A stretch of DNA of 64,000 bases. It comes from Chondrosia reniformis (lineage: Eukaryota > Porifera > Demospongiae > Chondrillida > Chondrillidae). Every line of letters begins with the position of its first letter. The stretch's first letter is position 1. The stretch spans positions 2,578,001 through 2,642,000 of the forward strand of contig OX359202.1 in assembly GCA_947172415.1 (NCBI GenBank), read 5' to 3'. The notes under the pieces were generated by a model. That model did not search any database. It saw only the letters and a program-made list of their open reading frames with translations, and was not told where the DNA came from. Shown piece after piece: positions 53,661 to 63,317 of the stretch. The translations under genes were made by a program, and so were the position numbers.

Positions 53661-54190
53661 ATTCCCCCTTTTTTTCTTCTTAATATTACTTGTTTTAAAT
53701 TGATTTGAAAGTTTTCTTGACAAAAATCTCCATATAATGTCTTAGACAAGAGAAATATGTCGAAAACCATGATCTCTTATCTGAAAATGGCGGCCGAGAA
53801 GACCACAATTTCGCTTTTCATTATTAACCTGTTTCCTGTAGAGCGCATTCAGATTTAGGGCTGTCTATTCCCTAGTTCGGAAACATTTATAACCATTTAT
53901 AACTTGTATGTGCCCGCATAAGTTCACATATTAGCGCTAGTCCATTTGACAAAAGAAAAAAAGGAGAAGAGGAAGAAGAAATGAATTTCAGGAATGGGCC
54001 TATTCCTGGTTAACCGCTTTTTGAAGGCTGTAGAGCATCAATAGACGTTTTGGCATTTAGAAAAGAGTGCATGAATGGCTGCAAATAACCGAATATAACT
54101 GAAAATCGCTTGGTTGAAGATTTATGAGGTGTTAATTAGTAATACATTAGATAGGGCGGCCATCTTTTTTCGGCCCATCCTACTTAGTAC
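53661..54190. repeat. Right flank of a larger foldback element
   Basis: Resembles 35450-35869: CTATTCCCTAGTTCGGAAAC, GTATGTGCCCGCATAAGTTC, TATGAGGTGTTAATTAGTAA and TAGATAGGGCGGCCAT, ending TCCTACTTAGTACTCTCTG. This suggests that the 53246 palindrome is nested in a larger member of the family. Confidence 0.65.
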
Positions 54191-54376
54191 TCTCTGATAC
54201 TAAAGTGTGAAAAGGTAATGGGATGGCCATGTGTTCTACCTTATACAATCGGTAGAGACTGCTACTCTGTATGCAGAAGTTGAGTATTTCAGTGTGGCTA
54301 AAGTCTTGTAGCATAAAATATATCGGATTGTGATTATTTTGGGAGTCATTTGCATCTGTGTAAAAATTCGTAACTT
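54185..54376. repeat. Tip of a CAGTGCAAGTTAC palindrome arm
   Basis: AAGGTGTGAAAAGGTAATTGG-type sequence, then GTAGAGACT-CTACTCTGTATGC, AGTGTGGCTAAAGTCTTGTA and CTTGCACTATATACAG. It matches the right end of 37390-38306. Confidence 0.7.
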
Positions 54377-54384
54377 GCACTATA

Positions 54385-54770
54385 TACAGTACAAGTTACA
54401 ATATACTAAAGAAATCTAAATAATTAAAAAAAATCATAAATAATATAATATAAATAATTCATATATATAGCTCCAAGAAAGGACCTAGCAACAGAATGGG
54501 CATAGTACGGTAACATTTAGGGTATAAAACTCATTTTAAAATTAAGGGATTGTTTGTTTAGGTCTCTGTTTGGTAGAAAACGGAGGACAAAGTCTGCATA
54601 TAAAAAGCCATAGGACTATAGAAAAGCTATAGAAATTTATTTTGAAACCAAGTGTTATACTTATAAAAAATATCAATTATTAGATCACTGTGAAACCGAC
54701 ATATATCACGGTACATGTGTATGATGTCTGGTGAAATATTGCTTAATTAAAATTGCAATATAATCAATAT
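54385..54770. repeat. G-family composite repeat, copy 3 (5' part)
   Basis: Begins CAGTACAAGTTACAATATAC, includes ATATAGCTCCAAGAAAGGAC, TAGAAAACGGAGGACAAAGT and CATATATCACGGTACATGTG, and stops near TTGCAATATAATCAATATAG. Confidence 0.75.
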
Positions 54771-54774
54771 AGTG

Positions 54775-55430
54775 TATGCTCTGTAAGTCTAAAAGAGCTA
54801 GCAGTATCATCCCTAGCACATACACCATACTTCACTGTTACAGGACATACATACCAGCCACTAAGAATTTCTTTTCATTCTCGAAGTCACTTCTTGATTT
54901 GTAAAATATACTCTTATGAAGATGAACGCGTGCTAGCTGCCAAAGAATTTCACAGCTCTCTGGATACTACATAGTGAGGCAAATACTGGTAACTGACAAT
55001 AATTTTTGATTTTTTTAAGTATATTCATTTAGCACATCTCTTAACACAATCTCTTAATTAACAGGTGCATGCTTATTATACCCATTAATCCTGCAAGAAT
55101 GTAACCTTGTAGTACCACATAGGAACACATACTTATAAGTAATATCCAAGAATATAACCTCAACAAGTATTTCCAGTTTAAAAACTCATGGGGCACCCCC
55201 CCCCCCCCCCCGAATTAACTCGACCTACTTGGCTGCATCGTTGGGCTTTAATATATATATTCGTTATCCTAACGATTGAGGACGCTTAAGTGTCCTGAAC
55301 ATTATAAATAGCAACAGAAAAGCTTTGTTAACTAAAGCTTCCTGAACGCTGCCACTTGCAAAACTGATGTATTGACATATAAATTAAGTGATACAATAGT
55401 TGCATATGAACTCGTATTATATAAAGTAAA
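54775..55430. other. Gene-free stretch with C-tract and dispersed repeat
   Basis: A run of about 14 C lies at 55197-55211. Bases 55208-55403 are the second copy of the repeat at 42700-42897. Bases 54775-55190 show nothing I recognise. Confidence 0.55.
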
Positions 55431-55611
55431 TAAAAAACATTTACAAAAATGATGTTAGAAGTAGAAATGGCAGTGTTCACTAATACATCTGCAAAAGGTA
55501 TCGAAACAAGACACTGATTATATGATAAGGCTAATCATACAGAAGTAGCATATATACTGAAATTTAAGTAACTTAACCATACACTTCTGTGTTTGGACGC
55601 ACTAACCTTAA

Positions 55612-56990
55612 GTAGGGATGGCCTGAAAAAAATGGATGCCGTATTCAATGTATTACGGGTTAACACCTTATAAGTAGGCAGAGAATGCGTTTTTACCTCT
55701 TTTAAACTCATAATGTGTCTTTTTTGTACGATTTCAATTGAGGGAAGCTGTTTTCAAGAGCGCATAAAGGCTCCAAGTTTGTAAAACGGTTTCAGGCCTA
55801 CTTCCAGTTTTCATCATTTTCTTCTTCTTCTTCTTTATATTGTTATTATTATTATTATTCCTTTTATTTCACGCTAGTGCATAAACACGCTTGTAGATTA
55901 ATACATCTTAGGGGCACATCATCTAATAGTCTTAGCAACCAGGGAATAGGCACCTTTCTGTCTTCAAACGATTTGTGCAAAGACGGTTTTCTGTGGTGCG
56001 TAAGAAAATTGGAAACTTTTTGTCGCCATTTTCTAATTAGGAGTTCTTCGTCATATCCTCTTTATCTTCGACTATGACGTTATTTCGAGTTATTGCTAAA
56101 AAAAACTACAAACTAGTTTTAATAAGTATAAAAAAGAAAGAATACAAGTATATAAAAACATTTAAAAAATGAAATGAGAAGTAGGGATGGCAGTCCCTGC
56201 AACAGTACCTATCACGTCTAGAAAAAGCAATGAAACAAGACAATGATCATATAATAAGGCTAACAATACACAAATGGAATATATGCTGCCTCAAATTTCA
56301 CTGACTTAACAAGACACATCACTTCCATGTTTGGGCGCACTATCCCTACTTCAGCCATCATGGTGCGCCCAAACATGGAAGTGATGTGTCTTGTTAGGTC
56401 ACTGAAATTTGAGGCAGCATATATTTCATTTGTGTATTGTTAGCCTTATTATATGATCATGGTCTTGTTTCATTGCTTTTTCTAGATGTGATAGGTACTG
56501 TTGCAGGGACGGCCATTCCTACTTCTCAATTCATTTTTTAAATGTTTTTATCTACTTGTATACAGAGAATTTGAAACTTAATTAAAAAATGGCATTCGAA
56601 GAGGCCCTAAATTTGGAACTTTCGAAAGTAACACGCTTCGGATAGAGCGCGTTGAAATCTAGGGTAGCCTACTCCCTAGTTCAAAAACATTCATGACGAT
56701 TTAGTATTTGTATGTACCTGCGTAAGTTCGTATGTTTGTGCTAGCTCATTTGAAAAAAGAAGAAGAAAAAATGAGGAATTTCAGAATTTGGCCTATTTCG
56801 GGTTAACCACTTTGCGAAGGTTGAAGAGCATTGAAACATGTTTTGAAGTTTAGAAAAGCATGCAAAAACGACTGCAAACACTCAAATGCAACCGAAAATC
56901 CCATCGTTGTTGATTTATGGGGTGTTATTGATAATACATTGAATAGGGCGGCCATGTTTTTTTCGGCCATCCATACTTAGAGAGTACACA
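55612..56990. mobile_element. 1.4-kb foldback element, AGTAGGGATGGC family
   Basis: Left end AAGTAGGGATGGCC, right end GGCCATCCATACTTAGAGAG. The left segment (CCGTATTCAATGTATTACGG, CTCATAATGTGTCTTTTTTG, TTCTTCTTCTTC run) is nearly identical to 63336-63900. A palindrome (56142-56560) is nested at its centre. The right segment matches 35450-35869. A partial inner arm also precedes it at about 55430-55611. Confidence 0.75.
56142..56560. repeat. 419-bp nested palindrome
   Basis: Arms of about 198 nt (56142-56340, 56363-56560) and a 22-nt centre. Arms carry AGAAGTAGGGATGGCAGTCC and CCATGTTTGGGCGCAC. It has the same architecture as 34449-34822 but only moderate similarity. Confidence 0.92.
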
Positions 56991-56994
56991 TATA

Positions 56995-57830
56995 TACAGT
57001 GCAAGTTACAATATACTAAGGTAATCTAAATAAATAAATAAATATATATATAATATAATATAATATAATTAAATAATTCATATGGCTCCAAGAAAGGATC
57101 TAGAAACAAAAAGGGCATATCATCATAAAGTATAGGGTATAAAACTCGTTTTAAAAGAAGGGATTTTTATTTAGGCCTCCGTTTGTTAGAAAACGGAGGA
57201 AAAAGTCTGCATATAAAAGGCCATAGGACTATAGAAAACCTATGGGAAATTTATATGCAAACCATGTGTTATATTGATAAAAAATTTCAGTTTGTCAGAT
57301 AACTGTGAAATCAACATATATCATGGTTCATGTGTATAAGAAATGTCTGGCGAAGTTTTCCTTAATTAAATGAGCAAAATAATCAAGATATAATGAAGAA
57401 TTCAAAGTTACGATTGCACAAGCTGGTGATGTACTGTGATGTTCTTCTATTGCGTCACCAACACCTTCGTATGTCGCTCGGTACACACATTTTGTGAATC
57501 ATGTGACGTTGCGAAAACGTCACCGCCTCGTTGCTAAAGAAGATCATCCTTTCGAGAACGGCTATGACAAGTCGACGCTCTCCTAAGAGAAGGAGCTACC
57601 GAATAAGCGAGTTGTAGCGAAGGTTAGATAAAGCGTATTTGTATACGTTCATGCTAAGTTTAAGCCAAAAGTGTTGCTATATATATTGATGTAAAGAAAT
57701 AAAAGAAATTCGTTTAGATGACCATAGTAAAACTGTGGCACTTTAAGCTCCGTCATATCTTCTTATGTTTTCTATTACTTATCCATGTGTGTACGTGTGC
57801 AGGAGTGTAATTGGATACGATATATATATA
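56995..57830. repeat. G-family composite repeat, copy 4
   Basis: The most complete copy: CAGTGCAAGTTACAATATAC, ATTCATATGGCTCCAAGAAA, GGCCTCCGTTTGTTAGAAAA, CATATATCATGGTTCATGTG, GTGACGTTGCGAAAACGTCA, AAGAAGATCATCCTTTCGAG, TTACTTATCCATGTGTGTAC. The short frame seen in copy 1 is stopped by TAA after CTCTCC. Confidence 0.82.
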
Positions 57831-57889
57831 TATAATTGTCCATGTGTAGGAATAAGGAGTATATATTATGCATGTTTAAATACAAACAA

Positions 57890-58260
57890 GTACTACACAG
57901 TGCAAGTTACAAATTTATACACGGATGCAAGTGACTCCCAAGATAATCACACTGACAGGGACATAAAGGCTGGGGCCTTTAATTTATTTCATGAACAATG
58001 TCCCTTGTGTGCAAGTTACCAAATCGTCTCTAACCCTGTTGTTTATGTGAATGCATGCAAGCAACCAATGGTACTCCTAGCTCAAGCTCAAGGCAAGTCA
58101 AATCTGCGGTGATTATTGGCTGAGAACCCCTGCATGAGAGTGGAATTTTTGCTGAAATACATTAAAGGCCCCAGCCTTTATGTCCCTGTCAGTGTGATTA
58201 TCTTGGGAGTCACTTGCATCAGTGTATAAATTTGTAACTTGCACTGTGTAGTACTTGTTT
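57890..58260. repeat. Palindrome with an inner TIR MITE
   Basis: Outer arms GTACTACACAGTGCAAGTTA to GATAATCACACTGA and the complement ending CTTGCACTGTGTAGTACTTG enclose a segment (57956-58191) whose own ends are CAGGGACATAAAGGCTGGGG and CCCCAGCCTTTATGTCCCTG. This is a 236-bp TIR element sitting exactly at the symmetry axis of a foldback. Confidence 0.88.
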
Positions 58261-58419
58261 GTATTTAAACATGCATAATATATAACACTCCTTATTCATA
58301 CATATATATACAGCACAAGTTACAATATACTAAGGTAATCTAATATAACATAATATAAAATAATATATACTTCGTCGCCGGGGCAAACGCCTGTGTTTAA
58401 ATTTCGTAACCGTAATATA

Positions 58420-58480
58420 ACAGGATTTAAGAAGCTATATACAGCATCGCCTTCTTAAATCCTGTTATATCCCTGCCCAA
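58420..58480. repeat. Short hairpin
   Basis: ATATAACAGGATTTAAGAAG and CTTCTTAAATCCTGTTATAT are perfect inverted arms with an 18-nt loop. A second hairpin lies at 58675-58722 (ACCACGGCGTTTCAGTGTAT with AACGCCGTGGTAT). Confidence 0.85.
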
Positions 58481-58734
58481 ATATGGTAAACTAAGACGAT
58501 TCTTCTTGGAGGGTGGACAATTCTCCTTACATTTAGGACAGTTGGAGTAGTCAGGGCAAGAGCTTCTATGAAGTCGTCAGCGTTTAAGCAAAACCAACCA
58601 GATGCTAGATGAGCCATCCTGAAAGTCCCACCAAAATAACGATAAGAAGCGACTGACTATATATCACTCATACCACGGCGTTTCAGTGTATATGGGTTTA
58701 TATACCTCAACGCCGTGGTATAATTAATACTAAC

Positions 58735-59430
58735 ATAAATAATTAATATGGCTCCAAGAAAGGACCTAGAAACAAAATGGGCATATCATCATAAAGTTTA
58801 GGGCATAAAACTCATTTTAAATTAGGCCTCCGTTTGAGAAAATGGAGGACAAAGTCTGCATATAAAATGTCATAGGACTATAGAAAACCTATAGGAAATT
58901 TATATTGAAACCAGGTGTTATATAGATAAAAAATTTCAATTGTTCAGATCACTTTGAAACCAACATATATCATGGTACATGTCTATGACAAACATCTGGT
59001 AAAATTTTGTTTAATTGAAATTGCAAAATAATCAAGATAGAATGAAGAATTCAAGGTTATGATTGTGCAATCTGGTGATGAATCATGATATGTTTGTATT
59101 GCGTCACCGACACCTCCAATGTCACTCCGTACATGCACATTTTGTGAATCTGTGACGTTGCGTAAACGTCACCTCATGGGTGCAAAAGAAGATCATCCTT
59201 TTGTGAACGGCTAGAACAAGTCGACGCTCTCCTACGAGAAGCAGCTACCGAACAGGCGAGTTGTAGCGAAGGTTAGATAAAGCGTTTTTGTATACGTTCC
59301 CGTCAAGTTTGAGGCAGAGTTGTTCCTATATTGATGCGAATGACTGAATTCGTTTGGTCGACCGTATTACTTTGCTCTGTCTTCTCTCCTTACGTTTATC
59401 TATTAATATTTTTACTTATCAATGTGTATA
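58735..59430. repeat. G-family composite repeat, copy 5
   Basis: Runs from ATTAATATGGCTCCAAGAAA through AGGCCTCCGTTTGAGAAAAT, CATATATCATGGTACATGTC, GTGACGTTGCGTAAACGTCA and AAGAAGATCATCCTTTTGTG to TTACTTATCAATGTGTATAA. It is more diverged than copy 4. Confidence 0.78.
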
Positions 59431-59435
59431 ATTAC

Positions 59436-59598
59436 GAGAATAAAGTCTTGTTGAGTGTCAGCAACATGAATTTACTAATTTCCTATTTATACTGACTTGT
59501 ACTCGTATTCCTCATGTATTGCTGATGAAGACCTCTGGGTCGAAACATCTAGAATTAGTAAATTCATGTTGCTGACGTACAACAAGGCTTTATTCTTA
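59436..59598. repeat. Inverted-repeat MITE, copy 2
   Basis: Same as 45248-45398: GAATAAAGTCTTGTTGAGTG, centre GATGAAGACCTCTGGGTCGA, and TACAACAAGGCTTTATTCTT. Both copies directly follow a G-family repeat, so the MITE may be part of a larger composite. Confidence 0.8.
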
Positions 59599-59819
59599 TC
59601 CATGTGTGTACGTTTCCATGTGTACATACAGAAGAATCTCATAACAAAATTGCTCATAGCGAATGTCTATAAGTATAGTAAAATACTTTTCTAGCTAATT
59701 ACACTGAAGTACACTACACAGTGCAAGTTATTACCTAATATATAAAATATTAAATTACAATCTAGTACTACACAGTACAAGTTACAAATTTAAGTCAACC
59801 AAGTGACTATGTAATATTA

Positions 59820-60690
59820 AAATTACAATCAAGTACTAGCTACACAGTGCAAGTAACAAATTTAAAGAGATCTAAGTGACCCCTAGGATGATCAGCATTT
59901 TAAATAGTACGTATAGTTGCAGGCTTTGAAATACTCAACTACTGCATTAGAGAGTAGCAGTTGATACAGATCATCCAATTGCAAGGTAGAACATATGGCC
60001 TACCAATTAACTTTTCACACCTCAGTATAGCCTGAAAATGATGCATCTGCATGCCATATATCAACAAAGGTTCCAGTCCTAAAGGGGTCTCAGCTAATAA
60101 CCATAGCAGATTTGATTTTGCCTTGTGAGGGAGCTAAGAATACCGACGGTTGGTTGCATGCATTCACATAATCAACAGGGTTAGAGAAGATTTGGTAACT
60201 TGCACACAGGTACATAAAGGCTGGGGCCTTAAATATATTTCGTGAACAATGTCCCTTGTGTGCAAGTTACCAAATCGTCCCCAACCCTGTTGTTAATGTG
60301 AATGCATGCAAGCAACCAACGGTACTCCTTGCTCACATTAAAGGCAAGTCAATTCTGCAGTGATTATTGGCTGAGACCCCTGCATGAGACTGGAAATTTT
60401 CCTGATAATGGCAGGCAGATGCATCATCTTCAGTCTATACGAAGGTGTGAAAAGGTAATTGTAAGGCCATGTGTTTAACCTTATATGCTCTGTAGAGACT
60501 ACTACTCTGTATGCAGAAGTTGAGAATTTCAGTGTGGCTAAAGTCTTGTAGCCTTTAATATACCTGATTGTGATTATTTTGGGAGTCATTTGCATCCGTA
60601 TTATATTATATACCTCAGTGTGATTATCTTGGGAGTCACTTGCATCCATGTATAAACTTATAACTTGCACTGTGTAGTACTTGATTGTAT
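59820..60690. repeat. Diverged CAGTGCAAGTTAC palindrome
   Basis: Same layout and centre (ACATAAAGGCTGGGGCCTTA) as 37390-38306, but the left arm has drifted from the right. The right arm (60255-60690) is close to the 38-kb copy: GCAAGTTACCAAATCGTC, GATGCATCATCTTCAGTCTA, CTTGCACTGTGTAGTACTTG. Confidence 0.85.
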
Positions 60691-60694
60691 TTAA

Positions 60695-61500
60695 ACATGT
60701 ATCAGGGAGTACGGTAGTACTCCTTATGTAGGGATACACGTTTTTTTTCCGTTTTCCCCATACATCGGTATAGGAGCAAAATCCCGAAATAGGCCGAAAC
60801 TCGACAAAACAAGGCTATGTATAGCTAAATATACCATATACATACCCTAAATAGACCTTAAAGGCAAGCTAAGAAGTCCTGCTGGTGAAATAATAAACTT
60901 TAAAAATTCCAATTTTCATCTTCTTCTTTATCTTCTTCATCTTCATCTTCTTATTCTTCTTCGCTCGCTATAACTAAAAAGGAAACAAGCTTTCGGACTA
61001 CTTCTAAAGCGAAAATACCCTAAATTTTCCACGCTGTATTCTTTTGTAGTAGTGAGAGCGATTACTTTATTATTGAGCATGACGGTTTTCATGGCCCCAG
61101 AGTCAAGACCTCAAAAATTCGCCATTTTAAAGACGTCATATTCAGTCGAAGATTGCGAAACTAAAATGGTTTAAAATACAACGAATTCCTAGCTTATGCT
61201 CCATAAAAAGTACAGAAACTAGAGAACATTAAAAATGTTCTACAAAAATAGTAAAGATGTAGGGATGGCACAAAAAGCACTGAAAGAAGAAAGGGATCTT
61301 ACACAGTGAAGCATTAGCTATGCATGAATCCTACAAGCAAGGGTGTTGTATGATTCATGCATATATAGCTAATGCTTCACTGTGTAACATCCCTTTCATG
61401 TTTCTGTGCTTTTTGTGCAATCCTTACATCTTCACTATTTTTGTAGAAAATGTTTATTGTTCTCTAGTAATATATATAACAAACACTCCTTATTCCTACA
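60695..61500. mobile_element. Foldback element with nested palindrome 61220-61466
   Basis: Begins near GTACTCCTTATGTAGGGATA. Contains a TCTTC-rich stretch (about 60915-60965) and a palindrome with arms 61220-61330 and 61352-61466 (TAGAGAACATTAAAAATGTT, GATGTAGGGATGGCACAAAA, GCTATGCATGAATC). It is a third sequence subtype with the same AGGGATGGC signature. Confidence 0.72.
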
Positions 61501-61554
61501 CATGGACAATTGCAAGTAAAAATATGAACAAAAAAATAAGAGAAAACAGAGCTT

Positions 61555-62745
61555 AAATTAGAAAAGTTTTAATGCGGCCGACTCAATGAATTTCTTTTGC
61601 ATCAATATAGCGACAATTCTGACTCAAACCTAACAGGAACGTATACAAATACGCTTTATCTAACCTTCGCTACAACTCGCTTATTCGGTAGCTCCTTCTC
61701 GCAGGAGAGCGTCGACTTGTCATAACCATTCACAAAAAGGATGACCTTCTTTAGCAACGAGGTGGTGACGTTTTTGCAACGTCACATGATTCACTAAATG
61801 TGTACGGAGTGACATACAAGGGTGTTGGTGACGCACTAGAGAAACATCACAATTCTACATTATATCATGATTATTTTCCTCATTTAATTAAGCAAAACTT
61901 CGTCAGACGCTTCTTATACACATGTACCATGACTCTCATCATCTCCAGTCCCTTTTCAATTATGCTTGTCATCTTGCCCTCCATCGCCCTCGTCTCGCAT
62001 CTTCCTCTGCCCTCTGGAAGGAACTCGGTCTTACTTCACTGCACTACCGTAGGAGGCTTCATCTTGCGGAGCTAACTTACAAGTGTCTCAATTCACTTGC
62101 TCCTCCCTATCTCTCATCCTCTTCCATCTCCCCACCCACCACCACAACAAACGAAGGAATAACCTCATCAATCTTCCCGCAGTCAGGACGACATTTGGAA
62201 AACAAGCAGTTTCATTTCAAGGTGCATCCCTGTGGCGGTCTCTACCTGCCTCACTACGTGATTCTGGATCACTAAAGAATTTCTCAAGAACTGCACACTA
62301 TTATTTTGACTAACTCACATGATCCTTTCCTTTTATATTTATTAAATCTGCATGACTCTTACTTATTTGAATCTCAGAACTGTTATGTTTTTGTCCTTTT
62401 GTATTACTGTATTTTACAGGGTGCCTAGAATAGTAGCCACTGGCTAAAGGCTTTCCCTGTTTAAATAACCTTACCAAACAAAACCAAAACCATGGGTTTC
62501 ACAGTTATCGGACAAATCGAACGTTTTTATTAATATAACACATGGTTTGAATATAAATTTCCCATAGGTTTTCTACAGTCCTATGGCCTTTTATATGAAG
62601 ACTTTGTCCTCCATTTTCTAACAAACGGAGGCCTAAATAAAAAATCCCTTCATTTGAAATGAGTTTTATGCCTTAAACTTTATGATAATACCCATACTGT
62701 TTCTAGATCCTTTCTTGGAGCCATATGAATTATTTAATTATATTA
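61555..62745. repeat. G-family composite repeat, copy 6 (inverted, split by a LINE)
   Basis: In reverse orientation: GGTAGCTCCTTCTCGCAGGA, GGTGACGTTTTTGCAACGTC, TACACATGTACCATGA, then the LINE insertion 61931-62490, then GGTTTCACAGTTATCGG, GGCCTTTTATATGAAG, AACAAACGGAGGCCTAAATA and CTTGGAGCCATATGAATT. Confidence 0.8.
61931..62490 (+). pseudogene. Short 3'-end copy of a non-LTR retrotransposon
   Basis: The plus strand encodes the end of an RT ORF: LQSLFNYACHLALHRPRLAS, YRRRLHLAELTYKCLNSLAP, then after one frame change AVRTTFGKQAVSFQGASLWR and SLPASLRDSGSLKNFSRTAH, stop. The 3' tail GGGTGCCTAGAATAGTAGCC and CACTGGCTAAAGGC matches the 39.24-kb element end. ACCATG flanks it on both sides, a likely 6-bp target duplication within a G-family repeat. 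Confidence 0.85.
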
Positions 62746-62784
62746 TTTATTTAGATTATATTAATTTTTTAGTATATCTTAGTA

Positions 62785-63308
62785 CAGTGAAAACTGGTTA
62801 ACACGAAGGCGCTTTACACAAAATATTGCTTAACACAAACAATTCGCCGAGACCAAGTTATTTACCATACTAATTATACTGTTTTACGCGAAAAGTGCCT
62901 GTTAACACGAAGGCATTAACACGTGTAATTTGTCAAGAAGGCAGTCACGAAGAAGCAACGAAGCTACTCGATAGACTTCAAGATAAAAATTTTCGAAGAG
63001 ATTGACACCAAAAGGCTCTCTAAATCGGAAATTTGTAAAGAGTACGACATTCCCAATTCGACACTGTCTACCTTCTTGAAGAACAGGACTAAAGTCGAGG
63101 GAGAAAACTCCAGTGCCAACGGGAGTAGGAAACGTCTTCGCAGTATGCAGTTCATTTTTAGTGTATCAATGCACGTGTTTATATGCATATATGTATATAC
63201 ACTTTTGGATCATTACATTACATCTATGGAGATCTGATAACAAGAAATATTGTTAACAAGAAATGATCTGGATTGCACCGTGAATTTCTCATTAACCAGT
63301 TTTCACTG
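62785..63308 (+). mobile_element. 524-bp pogo-type element encoding only a DNA-binding domain
   Basis: TIRs TACAGTGAAAACTGGTTAAC and GTTAACC-type inverse ending TTTTCACTGTA, with TA flanks (62783-62784, 63309-63310). An open plus frame (62932-63150 and beyond) reads VKKAVTKKQRSYSIDFKIKI, FEEIDTKRLSKSEICKEYDI, PNSTLSTFLKNRTKVEGENS, the CENP-B/pogo HTH. An ATG just upstream appears mutated (ATTTGTC), and no catalytic domain follows. Confidence 0.88.
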
Positions 63309-63317
63309 TATCAGAGA

